DNA from: JBJSXJ01 sp044235425
Lineage (GTDB): Bacteria; Planctomycetota; Planctomycetia; Pirellulales; Pirellulaceae
Assembly (NCBI GenBank): GCA_044235425.1
Contig: JBIIHW010000028.1
Location: 9,395 to 73,394, forward strand
Reading direction: 5' to 3'
Length of the DNA stretch: 64,000 nucleotides
A program made the translations under genes and the position numbers. The notes under the pieces were generated by a model. It saw nothing but the letters and a program-made list of their open reading frames with translations. It searched no databases and was not told the origin of the DNA. Of this stretch, positions 19,540 through 29,111 are shown piece by piece; positions within the stretch are counted from its first letter, which is position 1, and every line of letters starts with the position of its first letter.

Positions 19540-21870
19540 TTATTCGGCACTAGCCTTGGACAGCGCTTCAGCGATCTTCTTCGCGTCAGCCGCCAAAGGA
19601 CTTTCAGGGAAGTCCGCAATGAGTTGATCAAAGCGACGCTTGGCTTCGGCTTTGCGATCCATGCGATAAAGACAACGTCCGTAATTGAACAGAATCACAT
19701 CCAAGAACTTCGCATCCGGATGATTGGTGAGCACGGTTTCAAAGGTGTCGATCGCCCGAGCAAAGTCTTTCTGCTGATAGTAGTAGTTGGCCATTTTGGC
19801 CACCGCTTCGCCCACTCGACCACTATCCGGAAACTGATCATAGACTTTCTTGAACTCTTGGAAGGACCGATCCTGCAACTGATTGGCAGTCGGGCCTTCG
19901 GCAGCAGTCGCCATCTGCTCGTAACATTCCGCTATCCCGAACTGAGCCTCACCGCGCAATTGGCTTTTGGGCATGTTCACGATGCGAGTAAAAATTCCGA
20001 TCGCGCGATTGAAGTTGCTTTGCTTCCGCGCCACTTCGCCCAGTTGCAGCAGCGCATCATCGACGAAGCCACTGTTGGGAAACTCGTTTTGCAACCGCTG
20101 ACACATGGCGGCCGCGAGATCGAGATTATCGCGTTCAAAATAGATGCGCCATAGTTGCACGTAGGTCTGCTCCAGAAGATTGCCGCCGAGCCGCCGAGCG
20201 TCATCCATGATCTCTTCGCAGACCTGCAGTGCCTGATCATACTTTTCTTCGGCTTTATCCTTGAGACCAAATTCCTTATAGCGATTGCCGATGTTGAGGA
20301 GTGCGTCGGACGTTTTCAGCTGCGTTTGGATACGCAGTTCCTGATCCGTGATGACGGCCCGCGTCACACGCACACCACCAATGTTTCCTTCCAAACATTT
20401 GGCGGCGGTGAGGACGATGTGTGTCCCCTCACCGGTATTCACTTCATCTTGATAGGTCACTCGAATCTCATCGCCAGGCAGGGCCTGAAGCGTATCATCG
20501 CCCGCGATGACTTTGTCGGCCTTGACCACCGGTACCGAACCTTGAAAAACGCCCGTGTGGATTGCCGCTTCGTCGCCCTGTGGCGACTCGGTCAGCGTCA
20601 CGACGATCGAATCCAGTCGCTTGAATTTATCCAGCTTCGGTTTGCCCTCTTCATCGAGTTCGACGGGAGTGGGCGTGGTGCCTGCCGCGGGCGGAGTGGC
20701 CGGAGGGGTTGCTTGTCCGGCCGCTTGTCCGGCCAGGGCCGCTGCCTCGGCTTCCAATTCCTGATCGGTTTTAGGCCGGTAGATAGCGACTTCGACGGTC
20801 AGCTTATCGGCAGCGTTCGTCGTGTCGTGATCCGCATCGATGACACGTAAATTAACCGCCTTGCCAAGTACCACGCCCCGCAGCGATTCCGCGAAAGCGC
20901 CGTCGGTGATCGCCAAAAGGCCATTGCCCACGACCTTAATCGTTTGCGCGACTGGTTTGTCTTGCGATTTATCGGCGGTGTGTCGATCGAGGTACGTGAC
21001 TTCGATGGAATCTCCACCGCGAATCTCCAGCGTGCCGTTGCCGGGACTAGGCTGGCCGAGTTTGGTGGGCAGTGAGCCGAGGACGAGTCGCACGTTACGG
21101 CCGACAGGAAAACATTGCAGCGTCTCCTCATCACCACTGGATACTTTGCAGCGTACTTCCACCGCTTCGCCTGATTCGAGAACGGCGAGATCCGCATCCT
21201 CGATTTTCACAAAGAAGCGTTTGCCCGCTTCAAGTTTCCGTTCCTGCGAATCATCACCGCTGAGCGTGGTACCGACTTTTTCGAGTGCCGCAATTGCGCG
21301 ACTGTAGTGCGCCAGTTGGAAATGTCCGAGGCCGATGTAGTAGTACGCTTCGTTGACTTGTGGACTGACAGGAAATTTCTCCACGACATCGCGCATCACT
21401 TGAAAGCACTTCCCGTAGTTGCGGGCATGGTAGTAGCAGATGCCTGTTTTGAGCGTCGCTTCGGCTTGCTGTGCATCATCCCGATTGTCTTCGATCGTGA
21501 CCGCTTCAAAGTGCGTTCTTGCACGATCGTAGGAACGATCGCGTTCCAGGTAGTAGTTTCCCAGACGCATCTGAGCGTCGAAGCGAAAGCGACTCTTCGG
21601 GTAACGCTCGATCACCGACTTCCAGATTTCAATCGCTTTGGTGATCTCATCGGCGTCGTAGCGTGCGTCGCCCGCCTCGATCAGTTTCTTCGCCGCTCGA
21701 TCTTCCACGATGGAACCACGCATCGCCCCGTCGTTCGCGGGAGCATTCGCGGGAGCGGGCGGCTGCGCCCCTGCCGGAATCACGTCCAGCCAGGACGTGG
21801 TTGTCAGGGTGGAGGCCGCCAGCAACGACTGGGTCAAGAGTCGTCGAGTGCGTGAAGCTGGGATCGTCAT
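19540..21870 (-). CDS. Exported TPR protein with the same beta-rich modules (about 776 residues)
   Basis: A signal peptide follows the ATG at 21870 (RRLLTQSLLAASTLTTTSWL...AGAQ). AGGG lies 7 nt upstream; an in-frame GTG at 21885 is less likely. Residues about 50-190 are TPRs (AIEIWKSVIERYPKSRFRFD). The middle holds two modules like those of the next gene (NLRVIDADHDTTNAADKLTV, HTGVFQGS) with DSIEVTYLD and DEIRVTYQD segments. Residues about 510-776 are YbgF-type TPRs. It lies 61 bp upstream of the giant gene and shares its architecture, so the two probably arose by duplication and act together with ExbBD. Confidence 0.85.
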   Translation of the reverse strand: MTIPASRTRRLLTQSLLAASTLTTTSWLDVIPAGAQPPAPANAPANDGAMRGSIVEDRAAKKLIEAGDARYDADEITKAIEIWKSVIERYPKSRFRFDAQMRLGNYYLERDRSYDRARTHFEAVTIEDNRDDAQQAEATLKTGICYYHARNYGKCFQVMRDVVEKFPVSPQVNEAYYYIGLGHFQLAHYSRAIAALEKVGTTLSGDDSQERKLEAGKRFFVKIEDADLAVLESGEAVEVRCKVSSGDEETLQCFPVGRNVRLVLGSLPTKLGQPSPGNGTLEIRGGDSIEVTYLDRHTADKSQDKPVAQTIKVVGNGLLAITDGAFAESLRGVVLGKAVNLRVIDADHDTTNAADKLTVEVAIYRPKTDQELEAEAAALAGQAAGQATPPATPPAAGTTPTPVELDEEGKPKLDKFKRLDSIVVTLTESPQGDEAAIHTGVFQGSVPVVKADKVIAGDDTLQALPGDEIRVTYQDEVNTGEGTHIVLTAAKCLEGNIGGVRVTRAVITDQELRIQTQLKTSDALLNIGNRYKEFGLKDKAEEKYDQALQVCEEIMDDARRLGGNLLEQTYVQLWRIYFERDNLDLAAAMCQRLQNEFPNSGFVDDALLQLGEVARKQSNFNRAIGIFTRIVNMPKSQLRGEAQFGIAECYEQMATAAEGPTANQLQDRSFQEFKKVYDQFPDSGRVGEAVAKMANYYYQQKDFARAIDTFETVLTNHPDAKFLDVILFNYGRCLYRMDRKAEAKRRFDQLIADFPESPLAADAKKIAEALSKASAE

Positions 21871-22243
21871 GTTTAAGCCCTGCACAGATCGGATAGCCAG
21901 AAGTGAAAAAGCCGCTTGGCCAGACTTCAGTCAGCCTTCGAGCGTTACTGAAGACGAAATTACGTTATTTGCTGACGCTCGCCGCGTCAATCAAATGCCG
22001 CACTTCCTGTGCAGCCGAGAGAGAGAAAGCGAAGGCGGATGGGAGGAGCGGTAGGCAGGATCTGGGACGAGTCGCTGGCCTGTGACTCAGCCTGCTCCGC
22101 GACTCGTAACTCGACGTCCCCGTTTTGATCCGTGCGCAGTGGGGTGGGAAAATTGCCACCCACCACTCAGCACTCTTCAGAATCATCGGGCTGGCTCACT
22201 TCCAGCAGGGAACCAGCCCGCATGAAACGTCCGTTGGCGCGTG
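21871..22243. other. Intergenic region, probable promoter of the TPR-ExbBD operon
   Basis: This 373-bp gap lies upstream of the TPR operon and downstream of a DUF1501 gene, both on the minus strand. It has short inverted repeats (CTTCAGT...ACTGAAG near 21924-21952, GGGTGG...CCACCC near 22144-22167), none followed by a T-run. No gene was recognised. Confidence 0.4.
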
Positions 22244-23497
22244 TTAACCGAAGAGTTCGTTAATCGGCTTGCCTTGATCCACCAACTTCAGCGGACGTTG
22301 GAGCGGAGTCATCACTTCGCGGTTAGGGTCGATGCCCAGCGCGTGACACACCGTGGCGTGCAGATCAGCCACCTGCACCGGTCGATCTTGCGGTTCGTAG
22401 CCATCCTTATCGGAGCTACCGATTACCTGTCCACCGCGGAGGCCTCCACCCGCCATAAAGCAACTGAAGACCGGAGCGTGGTGATCACGTCCCGCATCCT
22501 TATTCACGTTCGGCGTGCGACCAAATTCACTGATCATCATGATCAAGGTTTTCTCTAAGCGACCATCAGTCGCCAGATCCTCGACTAGCGATGCGAGTGC
22601 AGGATCCATGACTTCACCGTGAGCACGCATGGCGGGGAAGTTATTGGAATGCGTATCGAATCCGCCTCGGTTGATCTGGACGAAACGCACGCCCTTTTCC
22701 ACCAACCGTTTGGCCAGCAACGCACCGCGTCCAAACGGATTGTCACCGTAACGCTCGCGCGTCTCTGTTGACACCTTTTCCAGCTCAAAGGCCTCCAGAG
22801 CAGGGCTGCGCATCAGCCGCACGGCATCCTCAATAGAGGTCTTGGTGGCCTTGAGTCGTGGGTCGTCGTTCTTGCCCGCAAATCGGTCATTGAAGCGATT
22901 CAGGGTTTCCAAGCGACGATTGCCTCGCAACTCCGCGATGCCTTCCGGGAACGCTAAATACGGGTCCTTCTCGCCAGGATTTCCGACGAAGTAGGCTTCG
23001 CATTTTTGACCCAGATAGCCAGCGCGAGGCGCTTGACCGCTGATGGTGATATAAGCGGGCAAATCGCTGTGGTTTTCCTTTTCATGCGTCACGACGGAAC
23101 CGAGTCCGGGGTGCGTCAGATTAGGGAACGGCAAGTAGCTCGTTTGAAGCTGATACGTCGCGCGACCGTGATCGCCCTGCGTACCAGCGATCGAACGCAC
23201 GAGCGTGGCGTGATGCATCTGCTTGGCCAGCTTCGGAAAAATCTCCGAAATCTCGACGCCCGACGCCGACGTCTTGATCGGCTCGAATTCACCCTGCGTC
23301 GGTCGGCCCGGCTTCGGATCCCAGGTGTCCAGGTGCGACATACCACCACCATTCCAGAACAAAATCACGTGCTCCGCTTTCGCGGCGTGATCCTTGCCGG
23401 CAAACGCCAGCAAGTTTCGCACTTGCATTCCGAGCAACGTCGCTCCCGAAGCCGCCAACAGCGAGCGTCGAGTCAGGTGATAATTGTAGCAACCCAT
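22244..23497 (-). CDS. DUF1501 family protein (partner of the DUF1549/1553 gene)
   Basis: The 417-residue product starts at MGCYNYHLTRRSLLAASG, preceded on the minus strand by GGAG about 6 nt upstream; a longer frame to 23593 overlaps the upstream gene and is rejected. The Tat-like N-terminus is TRRSLLAASGATLLGM. DUF1501 hallmarks are ILFWNGGGMSHLDTWDPKPG, GGFDTHSNNF, MMISEFGRTPNVNKDAGRDH and CFMAGGGLRGGQVIGSSD. It lies 53 bp downstream of the DUF1549/DUF1553 gene, the standard planctomycete pairing. The activity of the pair is not established experimentally as far as I know. Confidence 0.9.
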   Translation of the reverse strand: MGCYNYHLTRRSLLAASGATLLGMQVRNLLAFAGKDHAAKAEHVILFWNGGGMSHLDTWDPKPGRPTQGEFEPIKTSASGVEISEIFPKLAKQMHHATLVRSIAGTQGDHGRATYQLQTSYLPFPNLTHPGLGSVVTHEKENHSDLPAYITISGQAPRAGYLGQKCEAYFVGNPGEKDPYLAFPEGIAELRGNRRLETLNRFNDRFAGKNDDPRLKATKTSIEDAVRLMRSPALEAFELEKVSTETRERYGDNPFGRGALLAKRLVEKGVRFVQINRGGFDTHSNNFPAMRAHGEVMDPALASLVEDLATDGRLEKTLIMMISEFGRTPNVNKDAGRDHHAPVFSCFMAGGGLRGGQVIGSSDKDGYEPQDRPVQVADLHATVCHALGIDPNREVMTPLQRPLKLVDQGKPINELFG

Positions 23498-23550
23498 GGA
23501 ATCTCCTTCACAAAGGACGAAAAACGGACCGTGATCAATTAAGGTAGCAA

Positions 23551-25752
23551 CTAAGGGAGAAAGCGGAATTCGTTGCAGTTGAGCAGCACCCAACGAAGAT
23601 CGGCGTAACCGTCGACCGGGTTGGCTGCAGCACGAATGATTTCCCGAGCTTCGGCGAGTTCATCCGCCGAGGGCTTGCGGGTCATGATTTCGAGGTAAGC
23701 GAGTCGAATGGCCTGCTCGACGTCGACCTTGTCGCCCGTGAGCAGGTTATGAGCTTCTTCCAGCGGTCCGACGCGTGACGCCTCGTGCGTCAGTTTGCCG
23801 TTGAGCATGACGAGAGCTTGTCGCATTGAGGCTCCTTCGTCACGCTGTTCGCCCAGGTCGCTGCGCGTGGGTTGACCAAAGACGCGTAAGAAATGTCCCG
23901 GCGGTGCTGGCGATTCCATTCGCAACGAACTGTTGAATTTCGGATTTGCGTCCACCACCTTTTTCACGATCTGATCAACGTACTCCACTCCCTCGCCGCG
24001 AGCCATTTTCTCTTGCAACATTCGCGCGGCTTCAAGTTCCTCACGGGACATAACTTCCATTTTTTCAACCGAAACTTCTTCATCGTTCTCGTTTAGAACC
24101 TTTTTGAAATCCAATTCGATGGCATCTTCGACGGCGTAGGTGCGATCCATCGGCCTGGCCATCATGCCTGGCATTCCCGCCATCCCCGCTCCACCCGGTC
24201 GACCACCCAGCAGCGGTTGAACTTTGCGCTTGCCACCCTTCCCATCGTCCACCACAGGCACTCGCACTTTTTCTTCGAGCACCAATTCGTTGGCCCCAGC
24301 CGGATGCTTGAATTCAAACAAATGTCCCGCCGTCACGATGCTGTCATAGATCGCTTCGCTAATCATGCGACGCATGGGAGTCGCCAGAAAGGCCACTTCA
24401 AGTTCATTACGGGTCGCTTCATCGGTGTCGGCCGGTGCACGACTGCGAGTGTAAACATCCGTGGCGACAATCGTCTTCACAAGCCAGCGGAAATCGTAAC
24501 CGCTCGCCACGAACTCGTCTGCCAAATAACCCAGTGTCTCAGGATGACTGGGAGGATTGTCTTTGCGAAAGTCATCGATCGGCTCCACAAAGCCACGACC
24601 AATCAACTCCTTCCACACTCGATTGACAATGTTCTGGGCGAACAGTCGATTCTTGGGACTCGTAATCTGGTCCGCCAACTTGGCTCGCAGTTCACTGCGA
24701 GCGTACAGGCTGCCATCGATGTCAATCTTGCGAATCTCCTTCTTGGCCTCGGCGTTGACATCAATGTTCGCGGGGCCAGAACCAGTGCGAGTTTTGACTT
24801 TGGAGTCGGCATCGGACAAGAGATCGTCCACAGACGGCCCCTTGGCCGCCTTTTCGCGCTGCGGACGAGCCCGCTCCTCTCGCAGTCGAGTCAGTCGCAG
24901 AAGAACCTCACGACTGCCATTATCGTCGACCATCGGAAAGGGATAACGAGGGGTCATCGGCTTGCGAGGCTCCGTCGAAGGATCACCTTCCGGGGGCCAC
25001 ATCACCGTCGATTGCTCACTTTCCGTCGTGTAGATCACCTTGGTGAGTTGACTTTCGACGCGCCGAGTCTTCCCGAAGAAAGCGGCGACGCTGTAAAAGT
25101 CTTCACGCTTCCAAACGTCAAACGGATGATCATGGCACTCGGCACAACCGATGCGAATCCCGAGAAAGACCTGCGAGGTAATGCGCGCCATCGCTTTGGG
25201 ATCGGCATCATCACCCAGGATGAAGCCCACCTCGGGAGTGCGTCCCGCTTTGCCATTGGCGGTGAGGAGCCGACGACACATTTCGTCATACGGCAGATTG
25301 TCGTTGATCGCTTGATGCACATAAGCAATGAGTGCCGCTCCGCCTGTGGCCTGAGAACGCAGTCGCAGCATGTCTTCAAAGAAAACCGTCCACCGATCCG
25401 TGAATCGTGGATCCGCCATTAACTGCTCCACCAACTGCTCGCGTCGTCGTGAACTCGGTGACTGCTCATACTTGGCAATCTCTTCCGCCGTTGGAATACG
25501 ACCAATGAGATCGACATAGATACGACGTAGATAGGACAACTCATCCGTGGCCGGCTGCGGAGCCCGCGTGACTCCTTGCGCCTTATTCTCTTGGTTCAAG
25601 TGGACATCGACATCCGCCGCGTGCAGCGACGCCGAATAACCCAGCATCACGACGGCTGATACAACCGCTCCCACAACGGCTGGGAGGCAGTGAAAATAAA
25701 TGATCGAGTTGAACTTCCGATACGCGAATCGCGTCGATGGCAAAGACAACAT
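23551..25752 (-). CDS. DUF1549/DUF1553 domain protein with a CxxCH-type motif
   Basis: The 733-residue product has an N-terminal signal region (FHCLPAVVGAVVSAVVMLGY...LHAAD). DUF1549 follows with YLRRIYVDLIGRIPTAEEI and FTDRWTVFFEDMLRLR, then the motif CAECHDHPFDVWKREDFY. The C-terminal DUF1553 part has NRLFAQNIVNRVWKELIGRG, HPETLGYLADEF and MLNGKLTHEASRVG. A Gly/Met-rich insertion (GGRPGGAGMAGMPGMMARPM) lies before the DUF1553 end. It is transcribed with the following DUF1501 gene. In planctomycetes such pairs are present in dozens of copies; a role in complex polysaccharide or envelope chemistry is often proposed but unproven. Confidence 0.9.
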   Translation of the reverse strand: MLSLPSTRFAYRKFNSIIYFHCLPAVVGAVVSAVVMLGYSASLHAADVDVHLNQENKAQGVTRAPQPATDELSYLRRIYVDLIGRIPTAEEIAKYEQSPSSRRREQLVEQLMADPRFTDRWTVFFEDMLRLRSQATGGAALIAYVHQAINDNLPYDEMCRRLLTANGKAGRTPEVGFILGDDADPKAMARITSQVFLGIRIGCAECHDHPFDVWKREDFYSVAAFFGKTRRVESQLTKVIYTTESEQSTVMWPPEGDPSTEPRKPMTPRYPFPMVDDNGSREVLLRLTRLREERARPQREKAAKGPSVDDLLSDADSKVKTRTGSGPANIDVNAEAKKEIRKIDIDGSLYARSELRAKLADQITSPKNRLFAQNIVNRVWKELIGRGFVEPIDDFRKDNPPSHPETLGYLADEFVASGYDFRWLVKTIVATDVYTRSRAPADTDEATRNELEVAFLATPMRRMISEAIYDSIVTAGHLFEFKHPAGANELVLEEKVRVPVVDDGKGGKRKVQPLLGGRPGGAGMAGMPGMMARPMDRTYAVEDAIELDFKKVLNENDEEVSVEKMEVMSREELEAARMLQEKMARGEGVEYVDQIVKKVVDANPKFNSSLRMESPAPPGHFLRVFGQPTRSDLGEQRDEGASMRQALVMLNGKLTHEASRVGPLEEAHNLLTGDKVDVEQAIRLAYLEIMTRKPSADELAEAREIIRAAANPVDGYADLRWVLLNCNEFRFLP

Positions 25753-26228
25753 TTTGAGCGGCTCTCCGGAACGTGCGTCAGCGACCTGAGGGAGATGATC
25801 TAAAGGTTAAGTCGTCAAAAGGTAGCGATAAGCGATGGTTTATGTCAATCAAATTCTTGGGTTTAGGGGAGGAGATGAAGACTGCCAAAAGGTGGGGTGA
25901 GGGGGCTCACGCTAAGGCGCCAAGGCGCGAAGGGGGGAGAAACAGACCGACCGGCCCTTGGCGAGCTAGGGTTCAAACCGCTCGGCCCGCTGCTGCGTAG
26001 GAAGCGGAAACCTTTCGCTGCGGCAGCCTGGGTGACAAAGCCTGTGAAAAATCGGGACTACCTGCGGTCATTGTCAGCGAATTCGGGACTGGCGGCTCGA
26101 TCCAGTTCGTCACTGGGGCGACGACAGTCGCCGCCGATCCTACGGTTAAGGTCTTGGGAATTTTTACGTTAGGAGCGGTATTCGCACACCGTATTCCGCT
26201 CGGCAAATCTTTTCAGGAGGCTGAATCG
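25753..26228. other. Divergent intergenic region, no gene seen
   Basis: This 476-bp gap separates the DUF1549/1553 gene (minus) from htrA (plus). It includes CGCTAAGGCGCCAAGGCGCG near 25910, a sequence type that often recurs between planctomycete genes. No structured RNA or clear promoter was identified. Open frames here lack ribosome sites. Confidence 0.4.
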
Positions 26229-27782
26229 ATGAACCAACAGTACTCTCGTTCGCGCTCGTTTGATTGGCGTTATTTCTGCGTTGTGGGGCTGGCGGCGGCC
26301 CTAGGTGCCGCCGGGGCAACGTGGTGGAGTCATCAGGCCGACCGTCGCTCTTGGGCGGCCGATCGTCCCTCGACGACGCCCGTCGCACCGGAGCTGTCCG
26401 TCCACGCCAAGGAGATGTCGGATGCCTTTCAGGCTACCGCTCGAGCGCTGCGACCTTCTGTCGTTAGTGTTCAATCCATCAAAAAACCTAAAGCGCTTAA
26501 TCTGCGGCAAAGACGCTCGGGCGGAAATCAGCAGATGCCCGACGAGCTGCGTCGCTTCTTCGGCGGCAACGACCCCTTTGAACGGTTTTTCGAGATTCCG
26601 CAGATGCCTGATAGTGGCACGCCACAAGAGGGCTTGGGCAGCGGCGTGATTATCAGCCAGGACGGTTACATCGTCACGAATAATCATGTCGTTCAAGATG
26701 CGGATGAACTCAAGGTATCCCTCGCTGATGGGCGAGACATGAAAGCGGAGATCGTCGGCACCGATAAGGCCACGGACCTGGCCGTCCTAAAAGTGAAAGC
26801 CGACGGATTAACACCCGCCATGCTCGGCAACTCCGATCAGGTTGAAGTAGGTCACTGGGTATTGGCGATCGGCAGTCCCATGGGATTTGACCAAACGGTG
26901 ACGGCCGGCATCATCAGTGCGAAAGGACGACTGGTTGGTGTTACCAATGGCGGCTACGAGGACTTTCTGCAGACCGACGCGGCCATCAATCCAGGCAACA
27001 GCGGTGGACCGCTCGTTAACCTGCAGGGCGAAGTGATTGGTATCAACACCGCGATTGCTTCGCGGACGGGCGGGAACATGGGGATCGGGTTTGCCGTGCC
27101 CGCCAACATGGTCAAGATGGTTTCGGAACAGATCCTGCAAGGAGGAAAAGTTGTCCGAGGTCGGATCGGCGCCGCCATTCAGGATCTGACCGAGGACCTT
27201 GCTCAGTCGTTTAACTTCCCCACACGCGATGGCGCCCTGGTCGGCGATGTTGTGCCGGGTAGTCCCGCGGCGAAGGCGGGGCTGAAATCGGGTGACATCG
27301 TCATTTCGTATCAGGGCAAGCCGGTGAAATCGTCGAGTCAGTTCCGCAATGCTGTCGCTGCAACCCCGCCCGGCACGAAGGCGCAAGTCGAGTATGTCCG
27401 CGATGGTTCCAAACAAAAACTCGTGGTCGAAGTCGGCCAGCTCGACACCGCCGACGCGGAGCCCAATAACCCGCGCGGTTCCGGTTTACCCGCAGCTGCC
27501 GATGATCTCGGACTGGCCCTGCAAAACCTCACCGAAGAAATTGCCGGCCAACTAAATTTACCCGCTCAGCAGCGCGGTGTGCTGGTCGCCGAAGTGCAAC
27601 CGGGAAGTGCGGCTGCACGTGGTGGCTTCCGTCCGGGTGACGTCATCATCAACGTGGCTGGCAAGGAAGTCACCAGCGTCAATGACTACCGCGACGCATT
27701 GCAAGGTCAAAACTTGTCGAGTGGAGTTCGCATGCGAGTGCTGCGCGAGGGAGGATCGCGGTTTGTGGTCCTGAAGAAATGA
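26229..27782 (+). CDS. htrA: HtrA/DegP-family periplasmic serine protease with two PDZ domains
   Basis: The 517-residue product has a signal/anchor (FCVVGLAAALGAAGATWW). The trypsin-like domain carries the triad His153 (YIVTNNHVV), Asp183 (KATDLAVLKV) and Ser258 (INPGNSGGPL). PDZ1 covers about 312-403 (GALVGDVVPGSPAAKAGL) and PDZ2 about 425-513 (GVLVAEVQPGSAAARGGF). This matches DegP/DegQ, which degrades or refolds misfolded envelope proteins. The start at 26229 is supported by AGGAGG at 26214-26219; the longer frame to 26154 is not. The gene is monocistronic, convergent with nadC. Confidence 0.95.
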   Translation: MNQQYSRSRSFDWRYFCVVGLAAALGAAGATWWSHQADRRSWAADRPSTTPVAPELSVHAKEMSDAFQATARALRPSVVSVQSIKKPKALNLRQRRSGGNQQMPDELRRFFGGNDPFERFFEIPQMPDSGTPQEGLGSGVIISQDGYIVTNNHVVQDADELKVSLADGRDMKAEIVGTDKATDLAVLKVKADGLTPAMLGNSDQVEVGHWVLAIGSPMGFDQTVTAGIISAKGRLVGVTNGGYEDFLQTDAAINPGNSGGPLVNLQGEVIGINTAIASRTGGNMGIGFAVPANMVKMVSEQILQGGKVVRGRIGAAIQDLTEDLAQSFNFPTRDGALVGDVVPGSPAAKAGLKSGDIVISYQGKPVKSSSQFRNAVAATPPGTKAQVEYVRDGSKQKLVVEVGQLDTADAEPNNPRGSGLPAAADDLGLALQNLTEEIAGQLNLPAQQRGVLVAEVQPGSAAARGGFRPGDVIINVAGKEVTSVNDYRDALQGQNLSSGVRMRVLREGGSRFVVLKK

Positions 27783-27829
27783 CGTTCGCCACTCGGTGAT
27801 TCACCAAGTCACGGATCTTACTCGCGGAG

Positions 27830-27879
27830 TGATTGGTACGGACGGCCTCGATCGACTGAGAATGCCTCCGTACCGATCA
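27830..27879. terminator. Inverted repeat between convergent htrA and nadC, possible terminator
   Basis: TGATTGGTACGG at 27830-27841 pairs with CCGTACCGATCA at 27868-27879 (11 of 12 bases, the other a G-T pair), with a 26-nt loop. It overlaps the nadC stop codon. It has no T-run, so termination is inferred only from its position between convergent genes. Confidence 0.35.
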
Positions 27880-28911
27880 TTGATCCCAATCGAGTCCGAT
27901 GTCGAAGTTCACCGCGGAATGGGTTAATGCTCCGCAGCTAATCCGATCCACTCCGCTGTCGGCAACGGATCGGATGGTGTCGAGCGTGATGCCGCCAGAG
28001 GCCTCCAGCTCCACACGTTGCCATTCAGGATGCTCGTCGCCTTGCCGATCCCGCTGTTGACACGCGTCGCGGAGCATTTCGGGCGTCATGTTGTCGAGCA
28101 GGATGATGTCGGGGCAGTGTGGCAAGACCTCCTGAAACTGCTCCCATGTGTCGACTTCGATTTCGACGGGCAGGAGGTGACCGTGAGCGGCCTGTCGTGC
28201 GTAGTCGGGGCCGCTGAGGTCGATCGGCACCGGGGTGGGCGGACGCATCGGGTTCGGCATGGCGTAGGAGGGACGCGTGAGCTGGTTGGCCTGAATCAGT
28301 CGTCGCACTTGCAGGACGGCTTCCGCTGGAGTGAACCGTCGTGGACCGGCAGTTGGTTGTCCCACCGCCAGATGGTTGTCCTTAATCAGCACGGCGTCAA
28401 ATAGTCCGGTGCGGTGATTGTGTCCCCCACCACAGTGAACCGCATATTTCTCCAGACGGCGCCAGCCGGGCGTGGTCTTGCGAGTGTCGTACAGTCGCGC
28501 CGCGGTGCCTTGAATGCGATCCACATATTGACGAGTGAGCGTGGCAATACCGCACAGTCGTCCGAGCAGATTCAAGAGGATTCTTTCGCTGGTGAGCAGG
28601 TCGCGGGCTGAACCTTGAATGCGGCCGATCACCTGTTGCGGAGTCACCGCTTGGCCATCCTCCACGAGCGGTTCGAAGCTCGCATCGAGCTGCATTTCGT
28701 CGACGGCGAGCGCCACTGCGTGCAAGCCTGCCACCACGCCCGCTCGACGTGCCACAAACCGTGCTGCGCCGCGAGTTGTAGCGGGAACCAGGAGCGTTGT
28801 CGTCCAATCATAAAGTCGATCGATATCCTCGCGGACGGCCAGTCGAACAATCTGCCGACAATCATCGGCGACCGATTCGTTCCAGGTCCATTGATCAAAG
28901 TCTGGCATCAT
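27877..28911 (-). CDS. nadC: Nicotinate-nucleotide diphosphorylase (carboxylating), quinolinate phosphoribosyltransferase
   Basis: NadC converts quinolinate and PRPP to nicotinate mononucleotide in NAD synthesis. Recognisable parts are VREDIDRLYDWTT (N-terminal), RILLNLLGRLCGIATLT, the signature DTRKTTPGWRRLEKYAVHCGG, HNHRTGLFDAVLIKDNHL, IEVDTWEQF, DIILLDNM, and ELEASGGITLDTI...GVDRISCG. The usual length is about 280 residues; this one has 344, mostly because of an insertion of about 55 residues between KDNHL and IEVDT (containing a Pro-rich NPMRPPTPVP). Either of two adjacent ATGs (28911, 28908) may be used. No other NAD gene lies nearby. Confidence 0.92.
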   Translation of the reverse strand: MMPDFDQWTWNESVADDCRQIVRLAVREDIDRLYDWTTTLLVPATTRGAARFVARRAGVVAGLHAVALAVDEMQLDASFEPLVEDGQAVTPQQVIGRIQGSARDLLTSERILLNLLGRLCGIATLTRQYVDRIQGTAARLYDTRKTTPGWRRLEKYAVHCGGGHNHRTGLFDAVLIKDNHLAVGQPTAGPRRFTPAEAVLQVRRLIQANQLTRPSYAMPNPMRPPTPVPIDLSGPDYARQAAHGHLLPVEIEVDTWEQFQEVLPHCPDIILLDNMTPEMLRDACQQRDRQGDEHPEWQRVELEASGGITLDTIRSVADSGVDRISCGALTHSAVNFDIGLDWDQ

Positions 28912-29018
28912 CGAATTGGCTCACTCCGCCTGAAAGGTTCGTCCACTCGCGGCCTTAAAATCCCCTGAAAAGACGAATTTATCGACTCGGGGTTCCTGTC
29001 GCGATGGGTAACGACCGG

Positions 29019-29024
29019 TATAAT
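29019..29024 (+). promoter_or_regulatory. Possible -10 box (TATAAT) upstream of the ComEA-like gene
   Basis: TATAAT lies about 90 bp upstream of the helix-hairpin-helix gene. The region expected to hold -35 (near 28993-29001, TTCCTG) is a poor match, so this is only a candidate. Confidence 0.3.
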
Positions 29025-29111
29025 CCGAGCGAAACCAATGAATTTCAGCCGACTGGCTTCTGGTCGCGCTGAGCGACGGGGATACACGGGGCATAGAGAG
29101 TGAACTCGGTT

